DNA of 64,000 nt from Antricoccus suffuscus (lineage in GTDB: Bacteria > Actinomycetota > Actinomycetes > Mycobacteriales > Antricoccaceae), in NCBI RefSeq assembly GCF_003003235.1, contig NZ_PVUE01000019.1, positions 1 to 64,000 on the forward strand, read 5' to 3'. Within the stretch, counting starts at the first letter, position 1; the number at the start of each line of letters is the position of its first letter. This document shows positions 1-8,056 of this stretch, piece after piece. Position numbers and translations under genes: made by a program. Under the pieces are notes generated by a model. That model was not told the origin of the DNA. It searched no databases and saw nothing but the letters and a program-made list of their open reading frames with translations.

Positions 1-89
1 CTGCCCCTTAGCTTCAATCACCCTGCTACGACAGGGCAATGGTGGTGGTCTCTCACCTCCACTCGATCGATCAGCGCCTCACGGCGCTC
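1..89 (-). mobile_element. possible edge of an inserted element
   Basis: On the minus strand the DUF222/HNH reading frame stops resembling its family exactly after the motif WCDIH (His codon at 92-90). The sequence that follows, toward position 1, could fold as structured RNA. AGCGCC and GGCGCT flank a GTGA (GNRA-type) tetraloop, and CCCTG and CAGGG flank a six-base loop. This would fit the 5' end of a group II intron or another insertion whose body lies outside the window. A plain frameshift or divergent C-terminus is also possible. No transposase or maturase is visible. Confidence 0.3.
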
Positions 90-1187
90 GTGGATGTCGC
101 ACCATTCGGGCGGTAGGTCGCAGCCGGGGAAGCTGCATCCACCGTCTCGGGCGATGAGGGCGTGGAACTGGCTCGCGGACGCGAGCCGCCTCGCCCGTCC
201 CAGGAATAGCGGCACGCCGTTGGTGTTGAGGACCGCGGGAATGATTTTCAGGTCCGCCGCCTCCCGCAGCAAATCCCGTACCGGGATCCGTTGACCGTGG
301 GTGCTGGTGGCGTATCCGCACTGGGTCATGAGGTGGTCGGCGTTCATGGTGACGATGACCGTCGCCCGGGTGCCGGCCTTACCGTGCACTTGACCGGTGT
401 CGAGGAGCCGGTTGCAGATCGCCTCCAACGCGTCGTGGCGGCGTTGGGTACCGGTGCGCGGGTCGGGCCCGGACTCGCCTGTGGGTCGGGGCGCGGCGAG
501 CGGGTCGATTAAGGCCTGCAGTTTCGCGCACGCTGCGGGTGTGAGTCGTCCGGTGATTTTCCCGTCCCGGGTGAGGGTCAGTGCGCGGCGGCGCTGCTGT
601 TCGGCGTCCGATGGCGGGTCGCCGTCGGGGTCGAGGACGTCGAGGATCCGGGCGGCGGCGGTATCGAGGTCGGCGGGTCCGAGGGTGTTGGTGAGGTCGG
701 TGAGGATCTGTTCGGCCTGCTCGATCTGTGCGGTGCCGATCCGGGGGTTCTTCTCGAACGCCTCGAGGTGGTGCAGGATCCGTCCGGCTTGCGGGGGCGT
801 GACGGTGCCGTCTGCTTGTTTTTTCGCGAGGACCGGCCGCAGCGGTGCCATGGCCTGCCCGGTGAACGCGATCCGCGGCGCTAAGTTTTCGGCGGCGCGG
901 ACGCGGGCCCGCGCTTCGGCGGGCGTGATTCGTAGCGTCAGCGCGAGGAGGGTGGCGGTGGTGGGCCGCGCGAACAGGGTGGCGGCGTGCGTGGCGTCCA
1001 ACGCCGCGACGTGGGCGTGGTCGGCGAGCGCGATCCGGTTACGGACTGTCTCGAAGTCGCGGGTCGAATCCAGCGCGCCTTGGGGTCCGAGTCCGGACAG
1101 GACCGCGGGAGTCGCCGTCTTGAGGTAGGCGCTGAGCGCGTCGTCGAGGTCGCGCCGGGCGGTGGCGAGTTGCTCGCGTGGGCTCAT
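18..1187 (-). CDS. DUF222/HNH endonuclease (13E12 family), interrupted C-terminus
   Basis: The protein has the DUF222 helical region (about residues 20-300) found in the 13E12-repeat HNH proteins of actinobacteria. It then reaches the start of the HNH nuclease motif, DGGCSFPGCDLPPEWCDIH, ending at His366. Family members continue with a second His, an acidic and His-rich stretch and CxxHH, which complete the zinc and metal site. Here the last 23 residues (ERREALIDR...) are unrelated and end at a stop, so the nuclease should be inactive. The ATG at 1187 has a GGAGGTGA-like ribosome binding site upstream. Such genes are multicopy and self-mobile-like in mycobacteria; their real function is not settled. 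Confidence 0.75.
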   Translation of the reverse strand: MSPREQLATARRDLDDALSAYLKTATPAVLSGLGPQGALDSTRDFETVRNRIALADHAHVAALDATHAATLFARPTTATLLALTLRITPAEARARVRAAENLAPRIAFTGQAMAPLRPVLAKKQADGTVTPPQAGRILHHLEAFEKNPRIGTAQIEQAEQILTDLTNTLGPADLDTAAARILDVLDPDGDPPSDAEQQRRRALTLTRDGKITGRLTPAACAKLQALIDPLAAPRPTGESGPDPRTGTQRRHDALEAICNRLLDTGQVHGKAGTRATVIVTMNADHLMTQCGYATSTHGQRIPVRDLLREAADLKIIPAVLNTNGVPLFLGRARRLASASQFHALIARDGGCSFPGCDLPPEWCDIHERREALIDRVEVRDHHHCPVVAG

Positions 1188-1502
1188 GTAGTCGGTCGTG
1201 ACGGTTCACCTCCCGAAACAATCCCGAGTTGCTAGTTCGTACGTTCGACTGTATGAGGAGGTGCCGACAGTTTCGCGGGTGTAGTCCTGGTCTTGCGAAC
1301 TGTTGCCGATTCGTAATATGTGTGCCGCTATCCGTGAGTTCGCGCCCGGCGATCCGCCGGAAAGTGCCCACGGTCAGCGCCTTCGATCGTCCGCGAGTTG
1401 TGCGCGAGCGGTCTTGACGGGTAACCGAAGCCATCCGAAGCGCCGCTGCGTGTGTTCGGCCTGCCTGCAGCGCAACCCGGGTCGAAACGTGAGGGTGCAG
1501 GA

Positions 1503-1586
1503 GTGACGGACGGCGGGACATTAGTGACGGACGGCGGGACATTAGTGACGGATCGGCAGCCATACGTGACGGACGGTGGGGTACAA
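1503..1586 (+). repeat. four tandem 21-bp repeats, array A
   Basis: GTGACGGA begins at 1503, 1524, 1545 and 1566, an exact 21-base period. The first two units are identical and continue CGGCGGGACATTA; units three and four diverge after the core. The same family recurs near 20.0, 39.2, 41.46 and 54.3 kb. Because 21 is a multiple of three, a reading frame stays open through the array (VTDGG...), but no start or ribosome binding site supports translation. Confidence 0.9.
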
Positions 1587-1602
1587 AGTCACTCCGGGCA
1601 GA

Positions 1603-1637
1603 TTGACTCACCGACCGAGCGCTCGTACGGTTGCTAC
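1603..1637 (+). promoter_or_regulatory. candidate TetR-gene promoter with operator palindrome
   Basis: TTGACT (1603-1608) and TACGGT (1626-1631) are 17 bases apart. The perfect 10-bp palindrome CGAGCGCTCG (1616-1625) fills the spacer next to the -10 element. A start site 6-7 bases after the -10 would fall at the ATG (1638), which has no Shine-Dalgarno sequence, so the mRNA may be leaderless. The position is ideal for autorepression by the TetR protein. The -10 match is weak. Confidence 0.4.
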
Positions 1638-2291
1638 ATGCCAACGACTCGGGCCGTCCACACCCATGCCTCATGGCGCACATACGGTCCGAGCCCGGTC
1701 GATCCGGTGCTCGCCGCGGCGGTCGAGGCGTTTAACGAGGTCGGGTACGACGGTGCGACGGTTCGTGACATCGCGCGCCGCTGCGGTCTTTCGGTCGCTG
1801 GCATCTATCACCACTACGCCGGCAAGCAGGAGATGCTGTTCGCGGCCATGAGCTTCACCATGGACGAGCTCGAGTGGCGCGGCGCAGCGGCGTACGCCGA
1901 GGGCGGCGACGATCCGGTCGAGCGGTTCAAGCTCCAGGTCGAGACGCTCGCGCTGTCGCACATGCATTGGATCGCGCAAGTGTCCATCGGTTCGACCGAG
2001 ATGCGTAGCCTCACACCACAGAACCGCGTCGTCATCAAGCGCCGCAGAGCCGATCTCGAACGACGAATTGAGGAAGACGTGCTCGCCGCCATCCAAAGCG
2101 GTGCGTTCGCGGTCCGGTATCCCCGTGAGGCGGTGCGAGCGGTATCGGTGATGTGCATCGCGACGGGGCAGTGGTACAACTCCGAGGGAGAGCTCAGTCC
2201 CGAGCAGATCGCGCATCGCTGCGTCGCCATAAGCCTCGACGCGATGCGATACACGGGGCCGGAAGTGGCCGTGGAGAAGGAGGCAAAGTAG
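1638..2291 (+). CDS. TetR/AcrR-family transcriptional regulator
   Basis: A 217-residue regulator. The N-terminal TetR DNA-binding domain spans about residues 22-68, with the helix-turn-helix in TVRDIARRCGLSVAGIYHHY. The C-terminal ligand-binding half ends in a QWYNSEGELSPEQIA stretch like that of KstR2-type regulators of lipid and steroid catabolism. The ATG at 1638 was chosen because upstream codons run through repeat array A and would add about 60 residues not expected in the family. It lies two bases before the first of two acyl-CoA synthetase genes on the same strand, so it probably represses that operon in response to an acyl-CoA. The ligand is inferred only from context. Confidence 0.88.
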   Translation: MPTTRAVHTHASWRTYGPSPVDPVLAAAVEAFNEVGYDGATVRDIARRCGLSVAGIYHHYAGKQEMLFAAMSFTMDELEWRGAAAYAEGGDDPVERFKLQVETLALSHMHWIAQVSIGSTEMRSLTPQNRVVIKRRRADLERRIEEDVLAAIQSGAFAVRYPREAVRAVSVMCIATGQWYNSEGELSPEQIAHRCVAISLDAMRYTGPEVAVEKEAK

Positions 2292-2293
2292 CG

Positions 2294-3970
2294 ATGACAG
2301 GCAACGAGGCGCCGGACCCCTACGAAGCGCGCCCGTGGCTCGCCTTGTACGACGGGGGTCAGCCGCAGGACATCGAGATCGAATACCAGTCGGTGCTTGA
2401 GGCGGTGCGTGCTTCGGCGGCGGCGCATCCTGACCTCGCTGCGATCAAGTACTTCGACGGCGAAATCCGGTACGGCGACTTCGATCGGCTGACGGATGCG
2501 CTCGCTGCCGGCCTCCAGGATCGAGGCATCGTCAAGGGCGACAGAGTGGCTCTATATCTGCAAAACGTTCCGCAGTACATCATCGGCATGGTTGGCATTT
2601 GGAAAGCGGGAGCGATAGTCGTCGCCATCAACCCGATGAACCGGTCGCGTGAGTTGACCTACCTCCTTGGCGACTCCGGTGCGCGGGCTCTGATCTGCCA
2701 CGAGTCGCTCTATGCAGAGGTCGCAAACGCCGTCGTGCCGGACTCGGCGGTTGAGATCGTGCTCACCACCAGCGAGCTGGATTTCCAGTCCCGCAACGAT
2801 TCGCGGGTGTTTGGCGGTTCGACGCGGGTCCGTAGTGACGGCACCGAAGACCTGGTCGAGTTCATGGCGGCGTACGACGGCCAGCAGGCGGCAGACCCTG
2901 GACTCCGCCTGGACGACCCGGCAGTGCTGACCTACACGTCGGGTACGACGGGGGAGCCGAAGGGCGCGATCAACACGCACTCCAACATGCTGTTCGCATC
3001 GCGCGGATTTCGTGACTGGAGTGGCTGGACGCGCGATGACATCGTGTTCGCCGTGGCGCCGCTCTTCCACGTCACGGGTCTCATTGCGCATATCGGCGCG
3101 GCATTCTTGACGCCGATGACGTTGGTACTGGGGTACCGGTTCGATCCGGTTGTGACCGCCGAGCTCATCGAAGAACACCAATGTACGACGACGACTGGAG
3201 CCATTACGGCGTTCATCAGCATGATGAACAACGAGTCGACTACGGCGAAACAGCTGGAGTCACTGAAGGTGATTTACTCGGGCGGGGCGCCCATTCCGCC
3301 GAAGGTTGCGAACGACTTCGAGGAGAAGTTCGGCCGACATATCTACCCGTGCTACGGGCTCACCGAGTCCACGTCTCCGGCGCACATAGCGCCGCTCGAG
3401 CGGCCGGCGCCGGTCGACCCCGAGTCGGGCGCGCTGAGCATCGGCGTACCGATCTACAACACGATCGTGCGGATTGTCGGGGAGGACGGGGCGGTCTTAC
3501 CTGTTGGCGAAGTAGGCGAGTTTCAGATCGAGGGCCCGCAGATCGTGCCGGCGTACTGGGGTAAACCCGAGGAAACCGAACGAGCACTGCCGGGTGGCCG
3601 CCTCAACACCGGTGACGTCGGTTTTATGGACACTGCGGGCTGGTTCTACATTGTCGACCGCAAGAAGGACATGATCTCGGCATCTGGTTACAAGGTCTGG
3701 CCACGGGAGGTTGAGGATGTGCTTTACGGTCACGATGCGGTGCGTGAAGCGGCGGTGGTCGGCGTGCCGGATGAGTATCGTGGCGAGACCGTGCGCGCGT
3801 TCGTGAGCTTGAAGCGGGGTGTCCAAGCGAGCCCGGATGAGCTGGTTGCCTATTGCAAGGCGCAAATGGCGGCATACAAGTATCCACGCGAGGTCATCAT
3901 CATGGATGAGCTTCCCAAGACAACGACCGGCAAAATCTTGCGCCGCGAGTTGCGTGATACAACTGCTTAG
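2294..3970 (+). CDS. acyl-CoA synthetase (AMP-binding), copy 1
   Basis: A 558-residue member of the ANL adenylating superfamily. It should activate a carboxylic acid with ATP and load it on CoA. The P-loop-like motif YTSGTTGEPKGA is at about residues 214-225. The hinge DRKKDMISASGYKVWPREVE is near 455, and the C-terminal catalytic Lys sits in TTTGKILRREL near 546. The ATG at 2294 follows the regulator stop by two bases and has GGAG upstream inside the regulator gene. The next gene is a close paralogue. The substrate cannot be read from sequence; a fatty or aromatic/cyclic acid is likely given the TetR neighbour. Confidence 0.9.
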   Translation: MTGNEAPDPYEARPWLALYDGGQPQDIEIEYQSVLEAVRASAAAHPDLAAIKYFDGEIRYGDFDRLTDALAAGLQDRGIVKGDRVALYLQNVPQYIIGMVGIWKAGAIVVAINPMNRSRELTYLLGDSGARALICHESLYAEVANAVVPDSAVEIVLTTSELDFQSRNDSRVFGGSTRVRSDGTEDLVEFMAAYDGQQAADPGLRLDDPAVLTYTSGTTGEPKGAINTHSNMLFASRGFRDWSGWTRDDIVFAVAPLFHVTGLIAHIGAAFLTPMTLVLGYRFDPVVTAELIEEHQCTTTTGAITAFISMMNNESTTAKQLESLKVIYSGGAPIPPKVANDFEEKFGRHIYPCYGLTESTSPAHIAPLERPAPVDPESGALSIGVPIYNTIVRIVGEDGAVLPVGEVGEFQIEGPQIVPAYWGKPEETERALPGGRLNTGDVGFMDTAGWFYIVDRKKDMISASGYKVWPREVEDVLYGHDAVREAAVVGVPDEYRGETVRAFVSLKRGVQASPDELVAYCKAQMAAYKYPREVIIMDELPKTTTGKILRRELRDTTA

Positions 3971-3999
3971 CCCGAACCCAACTCGCCGGGACACAGTCA

Positions 4000-4023
4000 C
4001 ACCAAAAGATCGCACCAAAAGAT
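4000..4023 (+). repeat. short direct repeat before second synthetase gene
   Basis: CACCAAAAGAT occurs twice (4000-4010 and 4013-4023), 13 bases apart, in the 68-base gap between the two synthetase genes. The second copy runs into the GAGG that precedes the ATG at 4039. This may be chance slippage in a leader; no function is implied. Confidence 0.6.
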
Positions 4024-4038
4024 GAGGTATAGCCCCGA

Positions 4039-5697
4039 ATGACCGATCCGGTGTCCACGGATGAACGTCCCTGGTTGAAGCGCTACCCGGCAAGCTATCC
4101 GAGCGGATTTGAGCCCGAATACGCCAACCTGGCGGAGGTCTTCGCCGCGACGGTCGCCCGCGACCCCGACGCCACTATCGTCCGTTACTTCGACTTCGAT
4201 ATGTCGGTGGCGCAGCTCGACGCTGCCAGCGATGCCGTGGCCGCAGGGCTGACCGACCACGGGATCGTCAAGGGCGACCGGGTTGCGCTTTATCTACAAA
4301 ACATCCCGCAGTTCTTGATCGCGATGATCGGGGTGTTCAAGGTTGGCGCGGCAATAGTGACCATCAACCCGATGAACCGGCAGCGCGAGCTCGCCTACCA
4401 GCTCAAGGACTCCGGCGCGAAAGCCCTGGTGTGCTTACAAAGCCTGTACGACGTCGCCGCCGAAGTAGTGCCCGACACGGACGTGGCTCTAGTACTGACG
4501 ACAAGCGAACTGCGTTACCAGACCCGTAACGACCAGCGCGTCCTCGGCAAGTCGGTCGACGTAGCGACCGGTGGATCGGATCTTGAGGAGTTCATCGAGC
4601 GTTACCGCGGCGTGGCCCCACCGGCTCCGCAGATTGATCCGGAGGACCTCGCTGGGCTCTGCTACACCTCCGGTACGACGGGCGAACCCAAGGGAGCGAT
4701 GCTGCTTCACCGCAACCTCATCTTCGCCGCCCAGAACAAGGTGATGTGGAACCAGATCACGCCGACCGACGCGGTCTACGCCGTCGCCCCGTTCTTCCAT
4801 CTCACCGGATTGATCAACCACCTGTTCGTCGGCATGTACGCCGGAATCCCGATCGCCATGACGTTTCGATTCGACCCGATCGTCGGCGCCGAAGAAGTCC
4901 GCGACAAACGGCTCACCCTCACGACCGGACCGATCACGATCTTTATCGCATGGCTCAACAATTCATCGGTGAAGCGCGAACATCTGGCGAGCATGCGTCA
5001 AATCGCTTCGGGAGGGGCGCCGGTGCCGCCGCAGATCGTCGCTGACTTCGAGGAGAAGTTCGGCAAATACATCCAGATCGGTTACGGCATGACGGAGTCG
5101 TCGGCTGGCACCCACACCGTCCCGATTGGGATGCGCGCACCGATCGACCCGGCGTCTAACGCGATCAGTGTCGGGCTGCCGGTCTTCAATACGATGGCGC
5201 GAGTGATTGATGATCAGGGTGTTCCGCTGCCACCCGGTGTTGTCGGGCAGTTGCAGGTCGAAGGTCCAGGCGTCATCGCTGGCTACTGGCAACTGCCGGA
5301 GGCCACCGCCGAGGCGATGCCGCGCCCGCGTTGCATCAATACTGGCGATATCGGGATGATGGATGAGGATGGCTGGTTCTACATTGTCGACCGCATGAAG
5401 GACATGATCTCCGCGTCCGGGTTCAAGGTGTGGCCGCGAGAGGTCGAGGATGTCCTCTACTCGCATCCTGCCGTGCGCGAAGCGGCCGTGGTCGGCGTGC
5501 CGGACGACTACCGCGGCGAGACGGTCAAGGCGGTCGTCAGCCTGGCCGAGGGCAAGACGGCGACCGCAGCGGAGATCCAGGAGTTTTGCAAGGCGCAGAT
5601 GGCGGTCTACAAGTATCCGCGGTTCGTCGAGATCGTCGACGAACTCCCGAAGAACGCCAGCGGCAAGATTCTGCGCCGAGAACTACGGTTAACCTAG
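4039..5697 (+). CDS. acyl-CoA synthetase (AMP-binding), copy 2
   Basis: A 552-residue ANL-family acyl-CoA ligase and clear paralogue of the preceding gene, sharing blocks such as GDRVALYLQN, INPMNR and KVWPREVEDVLY. The ATP motif YTSGTTGEPKGA starts near residue 209, and the catalytic Lys is in NASGKILRREL near the C-terminus. It has the same strand and order as the regulator and copy 1, so the three probably form one unit. Proline dehydrogenase starts four bases after its stop and may be read through. The paralogue lines differ along the acid-binding half (for example GAINTHSN versus GAMLLHRN), so different substrates are plausible. Confidence 0.9.
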   Translation: MTDPVSTDERPWLKRYPASYPSGFEPEYANLAEVFAATVARDPDATIVRYFDFDMSVAQLDAASDAVAAGLTDHGIVKGDRVALYLQNIPQFLIAMIGVFKVGAAIVTINPMNRQRELAYQLKDSGAKALVCLQSLYDVAAEVVPDTDVALVLTTSELRYQTRNDQRVLGKSVDVATGGSDLEEFIERYRGVAPPAPQIDPEDLAGLCYTSGTTGEPKGAMLLHRNLIFAAQNKVMWNQITPTDAVYAVAPFFHLTGLINHLFVGMYAGIPIAMTFRFDPIVGAEEVRDKRLTLTTGPITIFIAWLNNSSVKREHLASMRQIASGGAPVPPQIVADFEEKFGKYIQIGYGMTESSAGTHTVPIGMRAPIDPASNAISVGLPVFNTMARVIDDQGVPLPPGVVGQLQVEGPGVIAGYWQLPEATAEAMPRPRCINTGDIGMMDEDGWFYIVDRMKDMISASGFKVWPREVEDVLYSHPAVREAAVVGVPDDYRGETVKAVVSLAEGKTATAAEIQEFCKAQMAVYKYPRFVEIVDELPKNASGKILRRELRLT

Positions 5698-5701
5698 GGC
5701 A

Positions 5702-6667
5702 ATGTTCCGGTCCGCGATTCGAGATGCTGCTGATAACAGCGCCGTTCAACGAGTGCTCAGCGAGGCGCCGTTCGCGCAAGGGGTGATCCGCAGATTCGTG
5801 GCGGGTGAAAATCTCGAGGCAGCGATTGATGTCGCGCGTAGCTTGTCGACGCAGGGATTGCGAATATCGCTGGAATATCTGGCCGACCCGATCGTTGAAC
5901 GGGACGGCGCGGCACGGGTCACCAACAACTACGCGGAGATGCTTCGTAGGCTCGCGGTCGAGGGGCTGGCCGGCTCCGTTGAGGCCGCGTTGCCGCTGAG
6001 CGCGGTCGGCCAGGTCTTCGACCGGCATACGGCATACGACAATGCCGGGCTCATCTGCGAGGCCGCGCGGGAGGCAGGCACCCGCGTGACGCTGGAAATG
6101 CATACGCACCAGTACGTCGACGGCACGCTCGACATCCTGCGCCGACTGCGGCCCGATTTCCCTGACATCGGCGTCGTCGTACAGGCATACCTGAAACGCA
6201 CCGAAGGCGATATCGCCGAGCTTGCCGGGCCCGGCTATCGGGTGCGACTGACCAAGGGCACGTACGACGAACCGGAGTCCGTCGCCTACCAGTCGAGGGC
6301 CGAGATCGACAAGTCCTATGTGCGGTGCATGAACCTGTTGATGTCGGGCGAGGGCTATCCCGTGTTCGGTACCCACGATCTGCGCCTGATCACGATCGCC
6401 AAGGAACGGGCCGCCTGGCACGGGCGGACGCGGGACAGCTTCGAATTCGAAATGCTGCACGGTGTCAACGCCGCGCTGCAACGCCGACTCGTTGCGGCCG
6501 GCTACCCGGTGCGGGTCTATGTGCCATACGGCGAGCAGTGGCATCGTTACCTCGGCCGGCGGCTGGCCGACCGGCCGACCGCGATGCTGGCCTTCGCCAA
6601 GGGGCTTCGACGTCACTATCCGCGCGAGACACTTCATCCGGTACCGAAGATGCACGAGGAGCAATAG
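5702..6667 (+). CDS. proline dehydrogenase
   Basis: A 321-residue monofunctional FAD-dependent ProDH. It oxidises proline to 1-pyrroline-5-carboxylate and passes electrons to quinone. It has the family beta/alpha-barrel signatures: EMHTHQYVDGTLDI, VVVQAYLKRTEGDI, VRLTKGTYDEPE and the substrate-site block VRVYVPYGEQWHRYLGRRLADRP near the C-terminus. The length fits the PutB/PruB class rather than bifunctional PutA. No P5C dehydrogenase gene is adjacent. Its TAG overlaps the GTG of proC by one base, so a catabolic and a biosynthetic enzyme acting on the same metabolite are translationally coupled, which is unusual. Confidence 0.92.
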   Translation: MFRSAIRDAADNSAVQRVLSEAPFAQGVIRRFVAGENLEAAIDVARSLSTQGLRISLEYLADPIVERDGAARVTNNYAEMLRRLAVEGLAGSVEAALPLSAVGQVFDRHTAYDNAGLICEAAREAGTRVTLEMHTHQYVDGTLDILRRLRPDFPDIGVVVQAYLKRTEGDIAELAGPGYRVRLTKGTYDEPESVAYQSRAEIDKSYVRCMNLLMSGEGYPVFGTHDLRLITIAKERAAWHGRTRDSFEFEMLHGVNAALQRRLVAAGYPVRVYVPYGEQWHRYLGRRLADRPTAMLAFAKGLRRHYPRETLHPVPKMHEEQ

Positions 6668-7482
6668 TGGTAGCAAAGCACAATGTGGTCGGGTTCGTCG
6701 GCGGCGGCAAGATGGCCGAGGCGCTCATCTCGGGCCTGCTGCGCGACACCGCTATCGACACCGCTCAGGTCGTCGTCTGCGAGACCCATCCTGAGCGTGC
6801 GCAGTACCTTCGGGACACATACGGCATTCGCTCGTGCGGTTTCGAGGACTTGGCCGACCGCGCCGATATCATCGTGATCGCGGTGAAGCCGCAGGTGGTG
6901 CCGGAGGTTATCGAGTCGTTGGCGCCGCACATCACCGACCGGCACATGGTCATCTCGGTTGCCGCCGGTGTCGCTACGTCGACGTTTGAGGCGACGTTTG
7001 ACCGGACCCCGGTCGTGCGGGTCATGCCCAATACGCCCGCGCTTGTCGGGCAGGGTATTGCGGTCGTCGCGCCGGGCGCGAAGGCCGACCAAGAGCACCT
7101 CGATATTGCCAAGCGAATCTTGGCCACCACCGGCGTCGTTCTGCAGCTTCCCGAGAACCAGCTCGACGCGGTGACGGCCGTATCCGGTACCGGCCCGGCG
7201 TATTTCTTCCTTCTTGCCGAGCTCCTCATCGACGCCGCCACATCCGTCGGCATTGAGCGGGATGTTGCGCGGGACTTGGTCGTGCAGACGGCGCTCGGCG
7301 CCGCGGTCATGTTGCGTGATTCGGGGGACGACGCTGCGGGCCTGCGCGCGGCGGTCACCTCTCCGGGCGGTACGACGGCCGCCGCGGTCGACGTACTCGA
7401 GGAACGCGGACTGCGCGACATCATCTCGGCCGCCGTGCACGCGGCGCGCGATCGGTCGGTCGAACTGGGTAATAAAGCCTGA
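6667..7482 (+). CDS. proC: pyrroline-5-carboxylate reductase
   Basis: A 271-residue ProC, the NAD(P)H-dependent last step of proline synthesis. The N-terminal Rossmann motif VGFVGGGKMAEAL is at residues 7-19. VMPNTPALVGQG and the C-terminal dimer/active-site block SGTGPAYFF and TSPGGTTAAA follow. The GTG at 6667 was chosen because it puts the Rossmann strand at the usual distance and overlaps the proline dehydrogenase stop. Downstream come a small HTH gene, bS22 and an SDR epimerase, the same order as M. tuberculosis Rv0500-Rv0501 as I recall it, which supports orthology. Confidence 0.95.
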   Translation: MVAKHNVVGFVGGGKMAEALISGLLRDTAIDTAQVVVCETHPERAQYLRDTYGIRSCGFEDLADRADIIVIAVKPQVVPEVIESLAPHITDRHMVISVAAGVATSTFEATFDRTPVVRVMPNTPALVGQGIAVVAPGAKADQEHLDIAKRILATTGVVLQLPENQLDAVTAVSGTGPAYFFLLAELLIDAATSVGIERDVARDLVVQTALGAAVMLRDSGDDAAGLRAAVTSPGGTTAAAVDVLEERGLRDIISAAVHAARDRSVELGNKA

Positions 7483-7689
7483 AACGAGTGGTGCGCTTGT
7501 GGCGTCGCACCAAAATCGGGGCCATTATCTAACTGCGGGAGATAAGTCCAGTATTACGAAGTCGTGTCGATCACACAGTCTTCACTTCTATTAGTCACAG
7601 TAGTCACGCTAGGCTGCAACAAGCACGTGCGTGTCATGCCGCGGGTGGGGAAGCCAGCGGGCGACACGTGCCGAAGGAATAGGTGAACT

Positions 7690-7977
7690 ATGTCCGCTGA
7701 CCAGCAGGCCAAGAAAGGTCATGCCGCGCAGAGCAAGAAATCGACCACCAAGTCGACGATGAAAGATAGTGCAAACACAGAGCAGTCGCAACGGATGGCG
7801 AAGGTCGACTTCTTGACCGTCGCCGAGGTCGCGACGTTGATGCGTGTTTCGAAGATGACGGTCTACCGGCTCGTGCACAGCGGAGAACTTCCCGCTGTAC
7901 GCGTCGGACGCTCGTTCCGGGTGCCGGAGCGCGCCGTGCACGAATACCTCGATTCGGCGTTCATCGAGACGGCATAA
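7690..7977 (+). CDS. small excisionase-type HTH DNA-binding protein
   Basis: A 95-residue protein. A Lys/Ser/Thr-rich tail (residues 1-35) precedes a winged-helix domain of the MerR/excisionase type, FLTVAEVATLMRVSKMTVYR...GRSFRVPERAVHEYL, at residues 39-90. The ATG at 7690 has AGGTGA eight bases upstream. It matches the Rv0500A family that follows proC in mycobacteria, where the shorter form starts at the internal MAKVDFLTV, so an internal start is possible here too. Its targets are not known from sequence. The 207-base gap before it contains paired AGTCAC sequences but no promoter I can call. Confidence 0.88.
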   Translation: MSADQQAKKGHAAQSKKSTTKSTMKDSANTEQSQRMAKVDFLTVAEVATLMRVSKMTVYRLVHSGELPAVRVGRSFRVPERAVHEYLDSAFIETA

Positions 7978-8056
7978 CCGCATGCGGCGTCGCCCGTCTT
8001 TGGTCCAGACGTTAAACTCGACCAGTTAACTACCTAGGCTCCAACTAAGGATTTTT

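Larger units (their letters stand above)
1188..1637. other. divergent intergenic region with 21-bp repeats
   Basis: This 450-base gap separates the divergent DUF222 and TetR genes. It contains the four-unit 21-bp repeat array at 1503-1586 and, next to the TetR gene, a candidate promoter and palindrome. At 1233-1248 the sequence TAGTTCgtacGTTCGA matches 9 of 12 specified bases of the actinobacterial LexA box (TCGAACnnnnGTTCGA). That is too weak to call, though 13E12 genes are reported LexA targets in M. tuberculosis. Nothing convincing was seen in the rest. Confidence 0.6.

Noticed and set aside
1233-1248. LexA (SOS) box upstream of the DUF222 gene
   Set aside because: Only 9 of 12 specified bases match; suggestive given known 13E12 regulation but not callable.
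1452-1637. N-terminal extension of the TetR gene through the 21-bp repeats
   Set aside because: The frame stays open only because the period is a multiple of three; the family start and candidate promoter fit ATG 1638.
5537-6676. A 379-codon minus-strand frame
   Set aside because: Covers proline dehydrogenase in antisense with no domain or ribosome binding site.
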